From NCBI RefSeq assembly GCF_016742955.1, contig NZ_JABBYC010000018.1:1-64000 (forward strand): DNA of 64,000 bases, given 5' to 3'. Under the pieces are notes generated by a model. That model had not been told where the DNA came from. It was given only the letters and a program-made list of their open reading frames with translations, and did no database searches. The position numbers and the translations under genes were made by a program. Positions within the stretch are counted from its first letter, which is position 1. Every line of letters starts with the position of its first letter. This DNA comes from Myceligenerans indicum (GTDB taxonomy: Bacteria; Actinomycetota; Actinomycetes; Actinomycetales; Cellulomonadaceae). This document shows, in pieces, positions 51,427-61,101 of the stretch.

Positions 51427-53127
51427 TCAGGAGAGGCGGATGCTGTCCAGCTCGGCGTACCCGGTGCCGCCGCTGAAGTAGGGCGACCCCTTGGCCAGGC
51501 GGATCATGTTGTACCCGGCGTGCAGGTCGACCGTCACGCTCACCGTCGAGAACTGTGCCCATCCCGCCGTCGGCGGGTAGGAGACGGTGGACCAGGCGCC
51601 GCCGTTGTAGGCCAGGCCGTGGGTCGACGTCGCCCCGGTGCCGTTCGCGTAGCGGATCGTCATCGTGTAGCTGCGGGCGGTGGGCACGTTGACCGTGAAG
51701 TCGACGAAGCTGTCCGAGCGCATGTCGGCCGAGCCGTCGATGCCGCCGACGTAGTACCCGTTCGACGCACCCGACGACGAGCGGGTCTGAGCGTTGACCA
51801 CGGTGGCGTTCTCCGCCTCGTAGGTCTGCTGCCAGGACGACGTCGGGCCTCCTGCCGGGGTGACGACCACCTGGTAGGCGCCCTCGGCGGTCATGCCGTC
51901 GACGGGCACGGTGACACTGCCTCCCGAGACGGACATGGTCGAGGTGGACATGACCGTCGGGGCCGGGACATAGGTGTGGCGGCCGGAGCCGGGCACCGAG
52001 CTGACCGTCACGTCGACCGAGGAGCCGAACGAGGACAGGCCGTTGATCCGCACCGCGTTGTTCCCGCTGTCACCGCCGAGGACGACGTTGACGATCTTGC
52101 GCGTGGAGTCGTACGAGGCGACGCCGTCGAGCCAGCTCTGCGGCGTGGTCCGCACGACGTTGCCCGCCATGGCGCCGTACCAGCGGTAGGCCCAGTAGGA
52201 CGCCGTGGGCCGGCCGTCGAGGGTGAACAGGCCGTCGAAGGTGCCGGCCTCGAACCAGTAGGCGCGGTGTGCCTCGCGCGCACCGTACCGTTCCAGGACC
52301 GAGATCCAGTGCACGGCGACGCTGGGGATGTCCATCTGGTTGTAGGAGTTGTACTCGTTGATCGCGATGGGGCGCGGGCTGATGCCGAGCTGGTTCTCGA
52401 TCGCGCGGTAGTCGGCCACGTGCTCGTCGAACGAGTTCCAGTTCATGTCGTCCAGCTCGTGCCAGACGATCGCGTCCGGGACCGTGTTCGTGTTCTTCGC
52501 GTTCGTCAGGAACGCCAGCATCCGGTCGTGGTTGTAGGTGGCGTAGCCGGGGCCCACGATCGGCGTCACGGTGTCCATCGTCCGGATGAGCCGGTGGGTG
52601 CGGGTCCAGCCGTCGTTGAAGCTGCCCGCCGCCGCGGTGTCCCACGTCCAGTCCGGCTCGTTCCAGATCTCCCAGCCCTGGATGTTCGTGGCCCACGTGG
52701 CGTCCAGGCGGTCCTGCACCATGGTGCGGACCTTGTTCTCCCAGTCCGTCCAGCCCTGCCACTCGTACGGGAAGGTGGGGTAGATGTCCGGCATCCGGAT
52801 GAACTGCTGCGCGCCGGCGCGTGTGATGTTCCCGGCCACGTCGAGCGCGTCGCAGCACGGCTCGGTGGCGCCGTTGCCCAGGTGCGTGGTGCCGGGCGGC
52901 GGCTGGGTGAAGCTGATGGGGCTGAGCGGCAGGAGCTGGTCGGTGGTGGGCTTGGTGTCGGAACCGACGCCGTACAGGCCACCGGAGCCGACGTGCGTGA
53001 CGGGACGGACGACGTTGCCGACGTCGACGGTGAGGGTGTTGCCGGCGGCCTCCGCCGGGAGTGCCGGGGCCAGGGAGGCGCCCACCACGAGGGCGAGCGC
53101 GCAGGCTCGGGACAGGACTCTTCGCAT
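51427..53127 (-). CDS. Secreted GH39-like (clan GH-A) glycosidase with C-terminal CBM6/35-type module
   Basis: The protein has 566 residues. A signal peptide (MRRVLSRACALALVVGASL, cut near AEAAG) is followed by a TIM-barrel domain. The acid/base Glu is in GWEIWNEPDWTW (about 155) and the probable nucleophile Glu in PIAINEYNSYNQ (about 252), as in GH39. A beta domain (VVLGGDSGNNAVRINGLSSFG) and a C-terminal carbohydrate-binding module (YEAENATVVNAQTRSS to YAELDSIRL) follow. The substrate is probably a plant or microbial polysaccharide. GAGGAG lies 5 bases before the ATG. The promoter region carries two identical LacI-type operators, so it is probably repressed until an oligosaccharide is present. 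Confidence 0.85.
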   Translation of the reverse strand: MRRVLSRACALALVVGASLAPALPAEAAGNTLTVDVGNVVRPVTHVGSGGLYGVGSDTKPTTDQLLPLSPISFTQPPPGTTHLGNGATEPCCDALDVAGNITRAGAQQFIRMPDIYPTFPYEWQGWTDWENKVRTMVQDRLDATWATNIQGWEIWNEPDWTWDTAAAGSFNDGWTRTHRLIRTMDTVTPIVGPGYATYNHDRMLAFLTNAKNTNTVPDAIVWHELDDMNWNSFDEHVADYRAIENQLGISPRPIAINEYNSYNQMDIPSVAVHWISVLERYGAREAHRAYWFEAGTFDGLFTLDGRPTASYWAYRWYGAMAGNVVRTTPQSWLDGVASYDSTRKIVNVVLGGDSGNNAVRINGLSSFGSSVDVTVSSVPGSGRHTYVPAPTVMSTSTMSVSGGSVTVPVDGMTAEGAYQVVVTPAGGPTSSWQQTYEAENATVVNAQTRSSSGASNGYYVGGIDGSADMRSDSFVDFTVNVPTARSYTMTIRYANGTGATSTHGLAYNGGAWSTVSYPPTAGWAQFSTVSVTVDLHAGYNMIRLAKGSPYFSGGTGYAELDSIRLS

Positions 53128-53160
53128 TGCATCTCCTCGTTGAGACTGGACTCAGCGTGT

Positions 53161-53170
53161 GAACCGGTTC
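53161..53170. promoter_or_regulatory. LacI-type operator 1 upstream of the glycosidase
   Basis: The perfect palindrome GAACCGGTTC within TGTGAACCGGTTCGAC lies 34 bp before the ATG and about 20 bp downstream of the predicted transcription start. It matches the central CG-palindrome style of LacI-family sites. Confidence 0.7.
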
Positions 53171-53192
53171 GACGATCGCGGCTCGGTCCGAG

Positions 53193-53221
53193 ACGCTAGC
53201 TTCGAACGCCGTTCGCTGCAA
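53193..53221 (-). promoter_or_regulatory. Predicted promoter of the glycosidase gene
   Basis: On the minus strand TTGCAG (53221–53216) and TAGCGT (53198–53193) are 17 bases apart. The two GAACCGGTTC sites lie on either side. Confidence 0.55.
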
Positions 53222-53279
53222 TACCCTGGTAATTGCAGCGATATCGGCTGCTGCGCCGGCTTCTCGGCGAGGAGCTGCC

Positions 53280-53289
53280 GAACCGGTTC
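53280..53289. promoter_or_regulatory. LacI-type operator 2 upstream of the glycosidase
   Basis: A second GAACCGGTTC, centre 119 bp from the first, lies upstream of the promoter. This is compatible with looping by a tetrameric repressor. No lacI gene lies in the window. Confidence 0.65.
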
Positions 53290-53383
53290 ACTCGCCGGAG
53301 GTGCTTCGGGACGGTGTCGCGGTGCGGCCGGCGTCACTGAACCCAGGCAGAACCGGTCTCGCCGGACGCCTGCGGAAGGAGGA

Positions 53384-54211
53384 TCAGCCGTACTCCTCGC
53401 CGAGCGGTGTGGATCCCGCGGAGTCCGCCGTGTCCGCCGGGACCGAGGTGACCTCGACGAGTTCCTCGCGGCCACCGCCTCCCGAGACCCCCAGGGTCAG
53501 CACCGGGCCGATCCTCGGTGCGTAGAGCTTGTACTCGAGCACGTCCGGCTCGATGGTGATGGTGTCCTTGGTCAGCAGTGCGCCGTCGAAATGCCCGGCC
53601 GGGACGTCGGCCTGCTCGTCGAGGCTGAGCACCTCGCCGTTGTCCTCGGCCTCGCCCTGGAGGTACTCCTGGCGGTAGGCCATCCCGACGGCAGGGTCGC
53701 CCGGCATGATGACGCCCGCCAGAGCGCCGTCCGCCCCGGCCTCGAAGGAGCCCTCTCGGGAGGCGACCCTGCCACCCTCGAACTCCGCGGTGTCCTCACC
53801 CAGGTACCAGATCGTCCCCCTGGAGTCCTGCGCGTACCAGTCGAAGGTGTCCTCGACGATCTCCCCGTCCCGCGTGACGGTGTCCCGGACGACACGCCCG
53901 GTGACACCGCTGGCGACCGTCTTCGTCGCGCTCGTCACGGTGACGACGACGCGCAGCTCCTGACCTTGCTCGTCGACCTCGCGGTAGACCCACCTGGTCC
54001 CCGGTTCCATCGGCCAGTACGTGTTGTCGATCGTGGTGGTGAGGTCGGACGGGTCCGGGCCGGCCGACTCGCTGGACCGCGGGAGACTCGTGCCGGAGAG
54101 GTCCGTACGGGACGCGCTCGGTGTGTCCCCGGACGAACTGCATCCGGCGAACAGCACGACCGTGCCGAGTACTGCCGGCACCCAGCGTGCGGGGCGGTCG
54201 ACGGAGGTCAT
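53384..54211 (-). CDS. Predicted lipoprotein
   Basis: The protein has 275 residues. The N-terminus WVPAVLGTVVLFAGCSSSG has a lipobox (LFAGC, lipid-linked Cys about residue 24). The mature part starts with a Ser/Asp/Pro linker, then a beta-rich domain (NTYWPMEPGTRWVYREVDEQGQELRVVVTVTS, VEDTFDWYAQDSRGTIWYLGED). This pattern recurs in actinobacterial lipoproteins of unknown role. Its start overlaps the stop of the DUF2157 gene (ATGA), so they form an operon. Confidence 0.8.
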   Translation of the reverse strand: MTSVDRPARWVPAVLGTVVLFAGCSSSGDTPSASRTDLSGTSLPRSSESAGPDPSDLTTTIDNTYWPMEPGTRWVYREVDEQGQELRVVVTVTSATKTVASGVTGRVVRDTVTRDGEIVEDTFDWYAQDSRGTIWYLGEDTAEFEGGRVASREGSFEAGADGALAGVIMPGDPAVGMAYRQEYLQGEAEDNGEVLSLDEQADVPAGHFDGALLTKDTITIEPDVLEYKLYAPRIGPVLTLGVSGGGGREELVEVTSVPADTADSAGSTPLGEEYG

Positions 54212-55284
54212 GGTTCATCGCCTTTCGCGTGTTCGGTGGCGGTGACCTTCGGAGCGAGGAAGTCTCCCGGTGCGCCGACCGGCGGCTCGCCGGCGCGCTC
54301 GGGTCGCTGCCGGCGTCGTGCGATCCAGAGCGCGGCCACGACCAGAACCAGGCCGGCTCCGAGCAGCGCCACCGGGGCGGCGAACGTGGCGCCGAACCAG
54401 GTCTGCACGGCGTTCGGCAGCGCGATGAGCAGGCCCACGGCCCCCACTCCCAGGAGGGGCAGGTCGGTCGTCCAGACGGCCGCGGCGACGATCGCCACCG
54501 CCGTCACCAGGGTCAGCGCGATCCCGCCGTCGGTCGGCAGCGTCATCAGCGCCCCGAACACCGCGAGGGCGCTCCCGAGCACGAGCGCCAGTTCGCGCGG
54601 ACGAAGCAGTCCGGCCCGGGCGAGCAGGAACCACGCCAGGCCGACCGTCCAGACGCCGACGCCGGGCAGGTAGTCGGCGTCGGTCACCTTCGCCACCGTG
54701 GCAGCCACCGTGGCGGCCAGCGCCAGAAGAGCCACGAGGTGCTGCAGCCCCGTCGGCCGGAGCCACCAGAGGGTCGAGGCGACGGCCGCGGCGGCCGCGG
54801 CCGCGGTGAGCGTGGCGTCGTCACCGGACATGCCCAGGGCGTCGGACGCGAGCAGCGCCGCGAACCCGGCGAACGCGACCGTGGCGCCGGCCCAGAGCAC
54901 CGCGCGCAGCCGGCGCCCCTGCTCACCGGCCCGCCGGGGCACGGCGACGCCGGCCACCAGCATCGTGCCGGCCGCGGCACCGACCACGACCAGGCGCCCG
55001 CCCGTCCCGAGCTGCTCCCAGAACTCGGTCGCGAGCAGCACGGCCGCCACCAGGATGACCACACCGCCGACATAGCCGAGCGCCTCGGCGAGCAGTGACG
55101 GACCGCCTCGGGGCGCCGGACGCCGTTCTGCCTGCGCGAGCTCGTGGGCGGCGATGAGATCGGCCTGGTCCCGGGTGATGATCCCTGCGGCCGCCCACTC
55201 GGCGAGCCGGGCCGCCGGGACCGGATCCGGGCCGGGGTGCCGCACCGGGAACACCCGGTCGTGGTCTCTCGGGTTGACACTCAT
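54208..55284 (-). CDS. DUF2157 multi-pass membrane protein
   Basis: The protein has 358 residues. The N-terminal DUF2157 segment (ARLAEWAAAGIITRDQADLIAAHE) is followed by about ten hydrophobic helices starting with ALGYVGGVVILVAAVLLATEF. The last is LLGAGLVLVVAALWIARRRQRP. The ATG at 55284 has GGAG about 9 bases upstream; the frame opens at 55326. It is upstream of and coupled to the lipoprotein. Function unknown. Confidence 0.8.
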   Translation of the reverse strand: MSVNPRDHDRVFPVRHPGPDPVPAARLAEWAAAGIITRDQADLIAAHELAQAERRPAPRGGPSLLAEALGYVGGVVILVAAVLLATEFWEQLGTGGRLVVVGAAAGTMLVAGVAVPRRAGEQGRRLRAVLWAGATVAFAGFAALLASDALGMSGDDATLTAAAAAAAVASTLWWLRPTGLQHLVALLALAATVAATVAKVTDADYLPGVGVWTVGLAWFLLARAGLLRPRELALVLGSALAVFGALMTLPTDGGIALTLVTAVAIVAAAVWTTDLPLLGVGAVGLLIALPNAVQTWFGATFAAPVALLGAGLVLVVAALWIARRRQRPERAGEPPVGAPGDFLAPKVTATEHAKGDEP

Positions 55285-55458
55285 GACAGCCGCTCCCTGC
55301 ATCGGCAACGGAGCCGTCCCGGGCATGCCGGGGACGCATGCCGACGACGGCCTGGTGGTTCCGACGCTATTGCTGCCGACGACGCCACCGCAGGGTCCTT
55401 GGTCCCCTCGACATGGGCCGCGAGACCCTCGGACGACCGGCCGTGCGGACGCCGGCGC

Positions 55459-55896
55459 TCACGCCTCGGGCCGGTCCACCACCCGTGACATCACTATCGA
55501 CGTCCGGGTCTTGACGACGTGCGCGGCGGACCGGATCCGTTCCACGGTGCGTTCGATGCCTGCCATGTCGGCGGCCACGACGTGCACGATGGCGTCCGCG
55601 TCGCCGGCCACCGTCGCGACCCGGACCACCTCCGGGATCGGTGCCAGGTCCCGTCGGAGCACGGCGGGGGCGACGATCCCGTCGCAGAAGATCTCGACGT
55701 AGCCCTCCAGGGTCCAGCCCATGGCCGCCGGTGTGACGTGCACGGTGAACCCGGCGATCTCGCCGCGCGCGAGCATCAGGTCGACGCGCCGCTTCACCGC
55801 CGGCGCGGACAGTCCCACGGCGTTGCCGACCTCCTGGTACGTGGCGCGACCGTCGCGCAGCAGGCGCTCGATGATCGCCCGGTTCAGCTCGTCCAT
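55459..55896 (-). CDS. Lrp/AsnC-family transcriptional regulator
   Basis: The protein has 145 residues. The N-terminal HTH is MDELNRAIIERLLRDGRATYQEVGNAVGLSAPAVKRRVDLMLARGEI. The C-terminal RAM domain (VEIFCDGIVAPAVLRRDLAPIPEVVRVATVAGDADAIVHVVAADM) binds amino acids or related ligands. The ATG at 55896 is where the family normally begins, although the frame stays open upstream. It is divergent from tig by about 330 bp; the intervening DNA holds no gene. Confidence 0.85.
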   Translation of the reverse strand: MDELNRAIIERLLRDGRATYQEVGNAVGLSAPAVKRRVDLMLARGEIAGFTVHVTPAAMGWTLEGYVEIFCDGIVAPAVLRRDLAPIPEVVRVATVAGDADAIVHVVAADMAGIERTVERIRSAAHVVKTRTSIVMSRVVDRPEA

Positions 55897-56222
55897 GTGC
55901 GCATCGTGTGCCGCCGCGGGGACACGCGCAAACCAGCGTCGTGCCGTTGCCCGAGCCGGGACACCGGGAGGGCCGGCGGCGACTCCGCCGTCGTCGGCCC
56001 TCCCGGTGACAGCGGCTCCGCCGTCGTGGGCGCGGGGCGTGTCACCCGTTCCGGCCCGCGCATTCGGCAGGAGGCGCGCTGGGGCGTACGATGATCGGGA
56101 TTGCCGTGCATCTGTCGCACGATCCTGCATCCCCGCGCCCGCCAGGTGGCTCCTGCCGTCGTGAGTTCCTCACGTCCCAGGTACCGGGTGAGCGCACCAC
56201 CGATCATCTGGAGACCAACGAA

Positions 56223-57602
56223 GTGAAGAGCGCCGTCGAGACCCTGGACCCCACCAAGGTCAAGCTGACTGTCGAGGTGGACTACGACGAGCTCAAGCCG
56301 AGCATCGACCACGCCTACAAGCACATCGCGGAGCAGGTGAACATTCCCGGCTTCCGCAAGGGCAAGGTCCCCCCGCGCATCATCGACCAGCGGGTCGGTT
56401 GGGGCGCCGTCGTGGAGCACGCCGTGAACGACGGCCTCAACGACTTCTACCGTCAGGCGCTCACCGAGAACGAGCTGCGCCCGCTCGCGCAGCCGTCCGT
56501 CGACGTCACGGAGATCCCGGCCAAGGCCGGCGAGGGCCAGCTGAAGTTCACGGCCGACGTCGAGATCAGGCCGGAGCTCGACCTTCCCGAGCTGGACACC
56601 ATCGATCTGACGGTCGACACGGCCGAGGTCACCGACGAGGACGTCACCGAGCGCCTCGACGCCCTGCGCGAGCGCTTCGGCACGCTGGTCGGCGTGGACC
56701 GTCCGGCGGTCGAGGGCGACTACGTTGTCATCGACCTGACCGCGAAGATCGGCGACGAGGAGGTCGACTCGGTCTCCGGCGTCTCCTACCAGATCGGCTC
56801 GGGCAACATGCTCGAGGGTCTGGACGAGGCCCTGACGGGCCTGTCGGCCGAGGAGACGACGACGTTCCGTGCGCCGCTCGCCGGCGGTGACCACGAGGGC
56901 GAGGAGGCGGACGTGACCGTCACCGCCACCAGCGTCAAGCAGCGTGACCTGCCTGAGGCGGACGACGACTTCGCCCAGCTCGCCTCCGAGTTCGACACGC
57001 TCGCCGAGCTGACGGAGGACCTGAAGTCGCAGGCAGCCCAGGGCAAGGGCTCCGACCAGGCCGTGGCCGCGCGCGACGCACTCCTGGAGAAGCTGCTCGA
57101 GGCCGTCGAGGTTCCGGTGCCGTCCGGCGTGGTCGACGCCGAGGTGCACCGGCACCTGGAGCAGGAGAGCCGCCTGGAGGACGACGAGCACCGCGCCGAG
57201 GTCACCGAGGACGCGAAGAAGGCTCTGAAGAACCAGATCCTGCTGGACACGCTCGCCGAGAAGCTCGAGGTCAAGGTCGGCCAGGGTGAGCTCGTGGAGT
57301 ACCTGGTCAGCATGTCGCGCCAGTACGGCATGGAGCCGTCGGAGTTCATCCAGACGCTGGAGCAGGGCGGCCAGATCCCGGCGATGGTCGGCGAGGTCGC
57401 GCGGTCGAAGGCGCTTGCCGTGGCGCTGCGCCAGATCGAGGTCAAGGACTCGGCCGGCGCCGCCGTCGACCTGAGCGAGTTCATCGGCTCGGACGAGATC
57501 GACGAGCAGCAGTCCGCGCTGGAGCAGGCCATGGCCGAGGCTCAGGCCGCGGGCGAGGCGGAGGCCGAGGCCGACGGTGCGCAGGAGTCGGCCAAGGCCT
57601 GA
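56223..57602 (+). CDS. tig: Trigger factor, ribosome-associated chaperone
   Basis: The protein has 459 residues. The ribosome-docking motif GFRKGK is at residues 43–48 in NIPGFRKGKVPPRIIDQR. An FKBP-type prolyl isomerase domain follows (about 150–240, VEGDYVVIDLTAKIGDEEV, GSGNMLEGLDEAL). The helical C-terminal arms form the substrate cradle and end in an acidic tail. The GTG start at 56223 (VKSAVETLDPTKVKL) is preferred over the open upstream frame, with GGAG 9 bases before. It lies upstream of clpP1P2 and clpX, the usual actinobacterial order. Confidence 0.95.
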   Translation: MKSAVETLDPTKVKLTVEVDYDELKPSIDHAYKHIAEQVNIPGFRKGKVPPRIIDQRVGWGAVVEHAVNDGLNDFYRQALTENELRPLAQPSVDVTEIPAKAGEGQLKFTADVEIRPELDLPELDTIDLTVDTAEVTDEDVTERLDALRERFGTLVGVDRPAVEGDYVVIDLTAKIGDEEVDSVSGVSYQIGSGNMLEGLDEALTGLSAEETTTFRAPLAGGDHEGEEADVTVTATSVKQRDLPEADDDFAQLASEFDTLAELTEDLKSQAAQGKGSDQAVAARDALLEKLLEAVEVPVPSGVVDAEVHRHLEQESRLEDDEHRAEVTEDAKKALKNQILLDTLAEKLEVKVGQGELVEYLVSMSRQYGMEPSEFIQTLEQGGQIPAMVGEVARSKALAVALRQIEVKDSAGAAVDLSEFIGSDEIDEQQSALEQAMAEAQAAGEAEAEADGAQESAKA

Positions 57603-57998
57603 CCTCCGGTACGGACGCGTTCATAGGTCCGATGGCCGTCATGGTCGCGGAAGTGGTCGCGTCCTGATGTCTGGCGTGGCCGCGTCCCGTGGCGGGCCTG
57701 TGCTGCGGGATGCCCGTGGTGAGACCCGGCCGGGCCGGTCCGCGCCGCCCCAGCAGCTCGTGCATGGTCGTGCCCGGGGTGCCTTCCGTCGGGAGGGTGC
57801 CCCGGGCGCCGTCGTGCCGGGGAAGCCTGCCCGGCGAGGGGTTCGCGGCGTGGGCAGGGGCCGCCTGGTTACGCCCAGGGCAGCGCACGTGCGCTGTCGG
57901 CGAAACGCAGGCCTACGAGGGAGTTCCGGCGCCTGCGGGCGCGTTAGGGTCGATCGACATGCTTGCGCAGGAACCTGCCGGACACTGAGGAGTGGGAC
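57603..57998 (+). promoter_or_regulatory. tig–clpP1 intergenic region with possible ClgR box
   Basis: No gene is seen in these 396 bases. CGCTGTCGGCGAA at 57892–57904 resembles the actinobacterial ClgR site (CGC-Y-N-A-N-R-GCG), which activates clpP1P2; the central A is T here. It lies about 95 bp before the clpP1 GTG. GC-rich repeats between 57740 and 57830 probably include the tig terminator. Confidence 0.4.
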
Positions 57999-58631
57999 GT
58001 GAACGATCTGCGGACAGACGCTGGGCCGGTGGCGCGGTCGGAGGGGTCGAACTTCGGCCTCAACGACTCGATCTACAACCGGTTGCTCAAGGAACGCATC
58101 ATCTGGCTCGGCTCGGAGGTGCGTGACGACAACGCCAACGCGATCTGCGCCCAGATGATGCTTCTCGCGGCCGAGGACCCGACCAAGGACATCTGGCTCT
58201 ACATCAACAGCCCCGGTGGCTCGATCACCGCGGGAATGGCGATCTACGACACGATGCAGTTCGTCCAGCCGGACGTGGCGACCGTGGCCATGGGCATGGC
58301 GGCCTCGATGGGCCAGTTCCTGCTCAGCTCGGGAGCCAAGGGCAAGCGCTACGCGACCCCGCACGCCCGGGTGATGATGCACCAGCCGTCGGGCGGTATC
58401 GGCGGCACGGCGACGGACGTGCGCATCAACGCCGAGCTCATCATGCACATGAAGAAGGTGCTGGCGGGACTCACGGCGGAGCAGACCGGCCACTCCCTGG
58501 AGCAGGTCACCAGGGACAGCGACCGGGACAAGTGGTTCACGGCGCCGGAGGCGCTCGAGTACGGCTTCATCGACCACGTCGTCGAGCACGCGGCCCTGGC
58601 CGGCGGCGGCGGCATGAACAGCGCGTCCTGA
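57999..58631 (+). CDS. clpP1: ATP-dependent Clp protease proteolytic subunit 1
   Basis: The protein has 210 residues. The catalytic Ser (about 103) is in [12 protein letters not shown], the His (about 128) in VMMHQPSGG, and the Asp in the TRDSDRD segment. [19 protein letters not shown] is the oxyanion-loop signature. GAGGAG lies 6 bases before the GTG. It is followed 37 bases later by clpP2; in actinobacteria the two form a mixed tetradecamer driven by ClpX or ClpC1. Confidence 0.95.
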   Translation: MNDLRTDAGPVARSEGSNFGLNDSIYNRLLKERIIWLGSEVRDDNANAICAQMMLLAAEDPTKDIWLYINSPGGSITAGMAIYDTMQFVQPDVATVAMGMAASMGQFLLSSGAKGKRYATPHARVMMHQPSGGIGGTATDVRINAELIMHMKKVLAGLTAEQTGHSLEQVTRDSDRDKWFTAPEALEYGFIDHVVEHAALAGGGGMNSAS

Positions 58632-58668
58632 CGACGCCGAGAAAACTTCGAGGATCGAGGAGACCACA

Positions 58669-59379
58669 GTGAGCCCTGAAGCCCAGTTCCTGGCCGCGGC
58701 CGAGCGCCTCGCCGGCTCGTACGGCCGGCCCGGCGGTATCGGCCTGCCGCACGGCGCGCCCTCCAGCCGGTACGTACTGCCTCAGTTCGAGGAGCGCACC
58801 GCCTACGGATTCAAGCGCCAGGACCCGTACACCAAGCTGTTCGAGGACCGCATCATCTTCATGGGCGTCCAGGTGGACGACGCGTCCGCCGATGACGTGA
58901 TGGCGCAGCTGCTCGTCCTGGAGTCCCAGGACCCGGACCGCGACATCATCCTGTACATCAACAGCCCGGGCGGCTCGTTCACCGCCATGACGGCCCTGTA
59001 CGACACGATGGAGTTCATCAAGCCGCAGATCCAGACGGTCTGCCTGGGGCAGGCCGCCTCGGCGGCGGCGGTGCTCCTGGCCGCGGGCCAGAAGGGCAAG
59101 CGGCTCGCGCTCCCCAACGCCCGCGTGCTCATCCACCAGCCCGCGATGGAGGGCGGCGGCTACGCGCAGGCGTCGGACATCGAGATCCACGCGAACGAGC
59201 TCATCCGGATGCGCGAGTGGCTGGAGGACGCCCTGGCCCGCCACTCGGGCAAGACCGTCGCGGAGGTGCGCGACGACATCGAGCGCGACAAGATCCTCAC
59301 GGCCGCCGAGGCCAAGGACTACGGCCTGGTGGACCAGGTCCTGGAGTCGCGCAAGGCGCAGGCCCTCACGGCCTCCTGA
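58669..59379 (+). CDS. clpP2: ATP-dependent Clp protease proteolytic subunit 2
   Basis: The protein has 236 residues. The Ser (131) is in [14 protein letters not shown], the His (156) in [12 protein letters not shown], and the Asp in the [18 protein letters not shown] segment. The N-terminal extension of about 30 residues is typical of ClpP2. The GTG start has GAGGAG 7 bases upstream and lies 37 bases after clpP1, in the same operon. Confidence 0.95.
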   Translation: MSPEAQFLAAAERLAGSYGRPGGIGLPHGAPSSRYVLPQFEERTAYGFKRQDPYTKLFEDRIIFMGVQVDDASADDVMAQLLVLESQDPDRDIILYINSPGGSFTAMTALYDTMEFIKPQIQTVCLGQAASAAAVLLAAGQKGKRLALPNARVLIHQPAMEGGGYAQASDIEIHANELIRMREWLEDALARHSGKTVAEVRDDIERDKILTAAEAKDYGLVDQVLESRKAQALTAS

Positions 59380-59731
59380 GCCGTGGAGCGCCCGCGGTGG
59401 CGGACACCGCCGGGGCGGCGGGGACCTGCGGGCCCCACCGCCCCGGCGCGCGGCGCGGGGACAGATCGGGACGGCGCGGCGGCAGGCCAGAGGAAAAACG
59501 AGACACGCCGCTGAAATCATGGCAATCTTGCGAGTGTCGGTGAGAATCGCACCTCACCTGGACGACCCGCCGTGAGACCGGCTGACAACCGGACCCCCGG
59601 TGGTGTGCAATGGTAGGTAGACCTGGGGCCTGCGGCCCCACCTGGAGATCTGGAAGCTTTCCCGCAGAGACAGAATCGCCCGACCAGAGCCCGGACCGCT
59701 CGGAAGAGCGCAGGAGCGAGGAGACGAATAC
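59380..59731 (+). terminator. clpP2–clpX intergenic region with terminator hairpin at 59409–59447
   Basis: GCCGGGGCGG and CCGCCCCGGC are exact arms with an inner GGGG/CCCC pair, 30 bases after clpP2. The rest of the 352-base gap has no gene and probably holds a separate clpX promoter; its exact position is not clear. Confidence 0.6.
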
Positions 59732-61021
59732 GTGGCGCGTATCGGTGACGGCGCTGAGCTGCTGAAGTGCAACTTCTGCGGCAAGTCCCAGAAGCAGGTC
59801 ATCAAGCTGATCGCGGGCCCAGGCGTCTATATCTGCAACGAGTGCATCGAGCTGTGCAACGAGATCATCGACGAGGAGATGAACGAGGCGGCCGAGGTGG
59901 GGCTCACCGAGTTGCCCAAGCCGCGCGAGATCTTCGAGTTCCTCGAGCAGTACATCATCGGCCAGGAGTCCGCGAAGCGGGCCCTGGCCGTCGCGGTCTA
60001 CAACCACTACAAGCGGATCCAGGCGAGCAGTGGCCCCAAGGCGCCCGGCAGCCAGGAAGACGCCGACCAGGTGGAGATCGCGAAGTCGAACATCCTGCTG
60101 ATCGGCCCCACCGGTACGGGCAAGACCTATCTGGCGCAGACGCTGGCGAAGATGCTCAACGTCCCCTTCGCCATCGCCGACGCCACCGCGCTCACCGAGG
60201 CCGGGTACGTGGGTGAGGACGTCGAGAACATCCTGCTCAAGCTGATCCAGGCCGCCGACTTCGACGTCAAGAAGGCCGAGACGGGGATCATCTACATCGA
60301 CGAGGTCGACAAGGTGGCCCGCAAGGCGGAGAACCCCTCGATCACGCGGGACGTGTCCGGGGAAGGTGTGCAGCAGGCCCTGCTGAAGATCATCGAGGGG
60401 ACGAGCGCATCGGTCCCGCCACAGGGTGGACGCAAGCATCCGCATCAGGAGTTCATCCAGATCGACACCACGAACGTGCTGTTCATCGTGGCCGGAGCGT
60501 TCGCCGGACTCGACGACATCGTGGCCTCCCGCGCCCGCAAGCGTGGCATCGGGTTCGCCGCCCCGATGGAGACCGCGGCCGACGACGACCTGTTCGCCGA
60601 GGTCCGGCCCGAGGACCTGCAGAAATACGGCCTGATCCCTGAGTTCATCGGGCGTCTTCCCGTCGTCGCGTCGGTGTCGCCGCTCGACCGGGACGCACTG
60701 GTGCGTATTCTCACCGAGCCGCGCAACGCGCTCGTGAAGCAGTACAAGCGGATGTTCCAGATCGACGGGGTGGAGCTCGAGTTCGAGGACGGCGCCGTCG
60801 ACGCCATCGCCGGCCAGGCGTTGCTGCGGGGCACCGGGGCACGCGGCCTGCGCGCCATCATGGAGGAAGTCCTGCAGCAGGTGATGTTCGACGTCCCCAG
60901 CCGCGACGACGTCGAACGCGTGCTGATCAGCCGGGACGTCGTGCTGGAGAACGTCAACCCGACCGTGGTCCCGCGTCGCACCGCGGTCCGGGGCCGTCAG
61001 CCGCGCGAGAAGAGCGCCTGA
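59732..61021 (+). CDS. clpX: ATP-dependent Clp protease, ATP-binding subunit ClpX
   Basis: The protein has 429 residues. The N-terminal zinc domain has Cys13, Cys16, Cys35 and Cys38. Walker A is [15 protein letters not shown], Walker [14 protein letters not shown]. The pore and sensor regions include [15 protein letters not shown] and the C-terminal small domain [21 protein letters not shown]. It unfolds tagged proteins for ClpP1P2. The GTG start has GAGGAG 9 bases upstream. Full length. Confidence 0.97.
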   Translation: MARIGDGAELLKCNFCGKSQKQVIKLIAGPGVYICNECIELCNEIIDEEMNEAAEVGLTELPKPREIFEFLEQYIIGQESAKRALAVAVYNHYKRIQASSGPKAPGSQEDADQVEIAKSNILLIGPTGTGKTYLAQTLAKMLNVPFAIADATALTEAGYVGEDVENILLKLIQAADFDVKKAETGIIYIDEVDKVARKAENPSITRDVSGEGVQQALLKIIEGTSASVPPQGGRKHPHQEFIQIDTTNVLFIVAGAFAGLDDIVASRARKRGIGFAAPMETAADDDLFAEVRPEDLQKYGLIPEFIGRLPVVASVSPLDRDALVRILTEPRNALVKQYKRMFQIDGVELEFEDGAVDAIAGQALLRGTGARGLRAIMEEVLQQVMFDVPSRDDVERVLISRDVVLENVNPTVVPRRTAVRGRQPREKSA

Positions 61022-61101
61022 GGTCCCGCGGGACGAGCGTCCGAGCCTGCCCCGGCCGCGCGGGTTGGGCCGGCCGCAGGTAGACCGGCCTCGGGCCCTG
61101 C

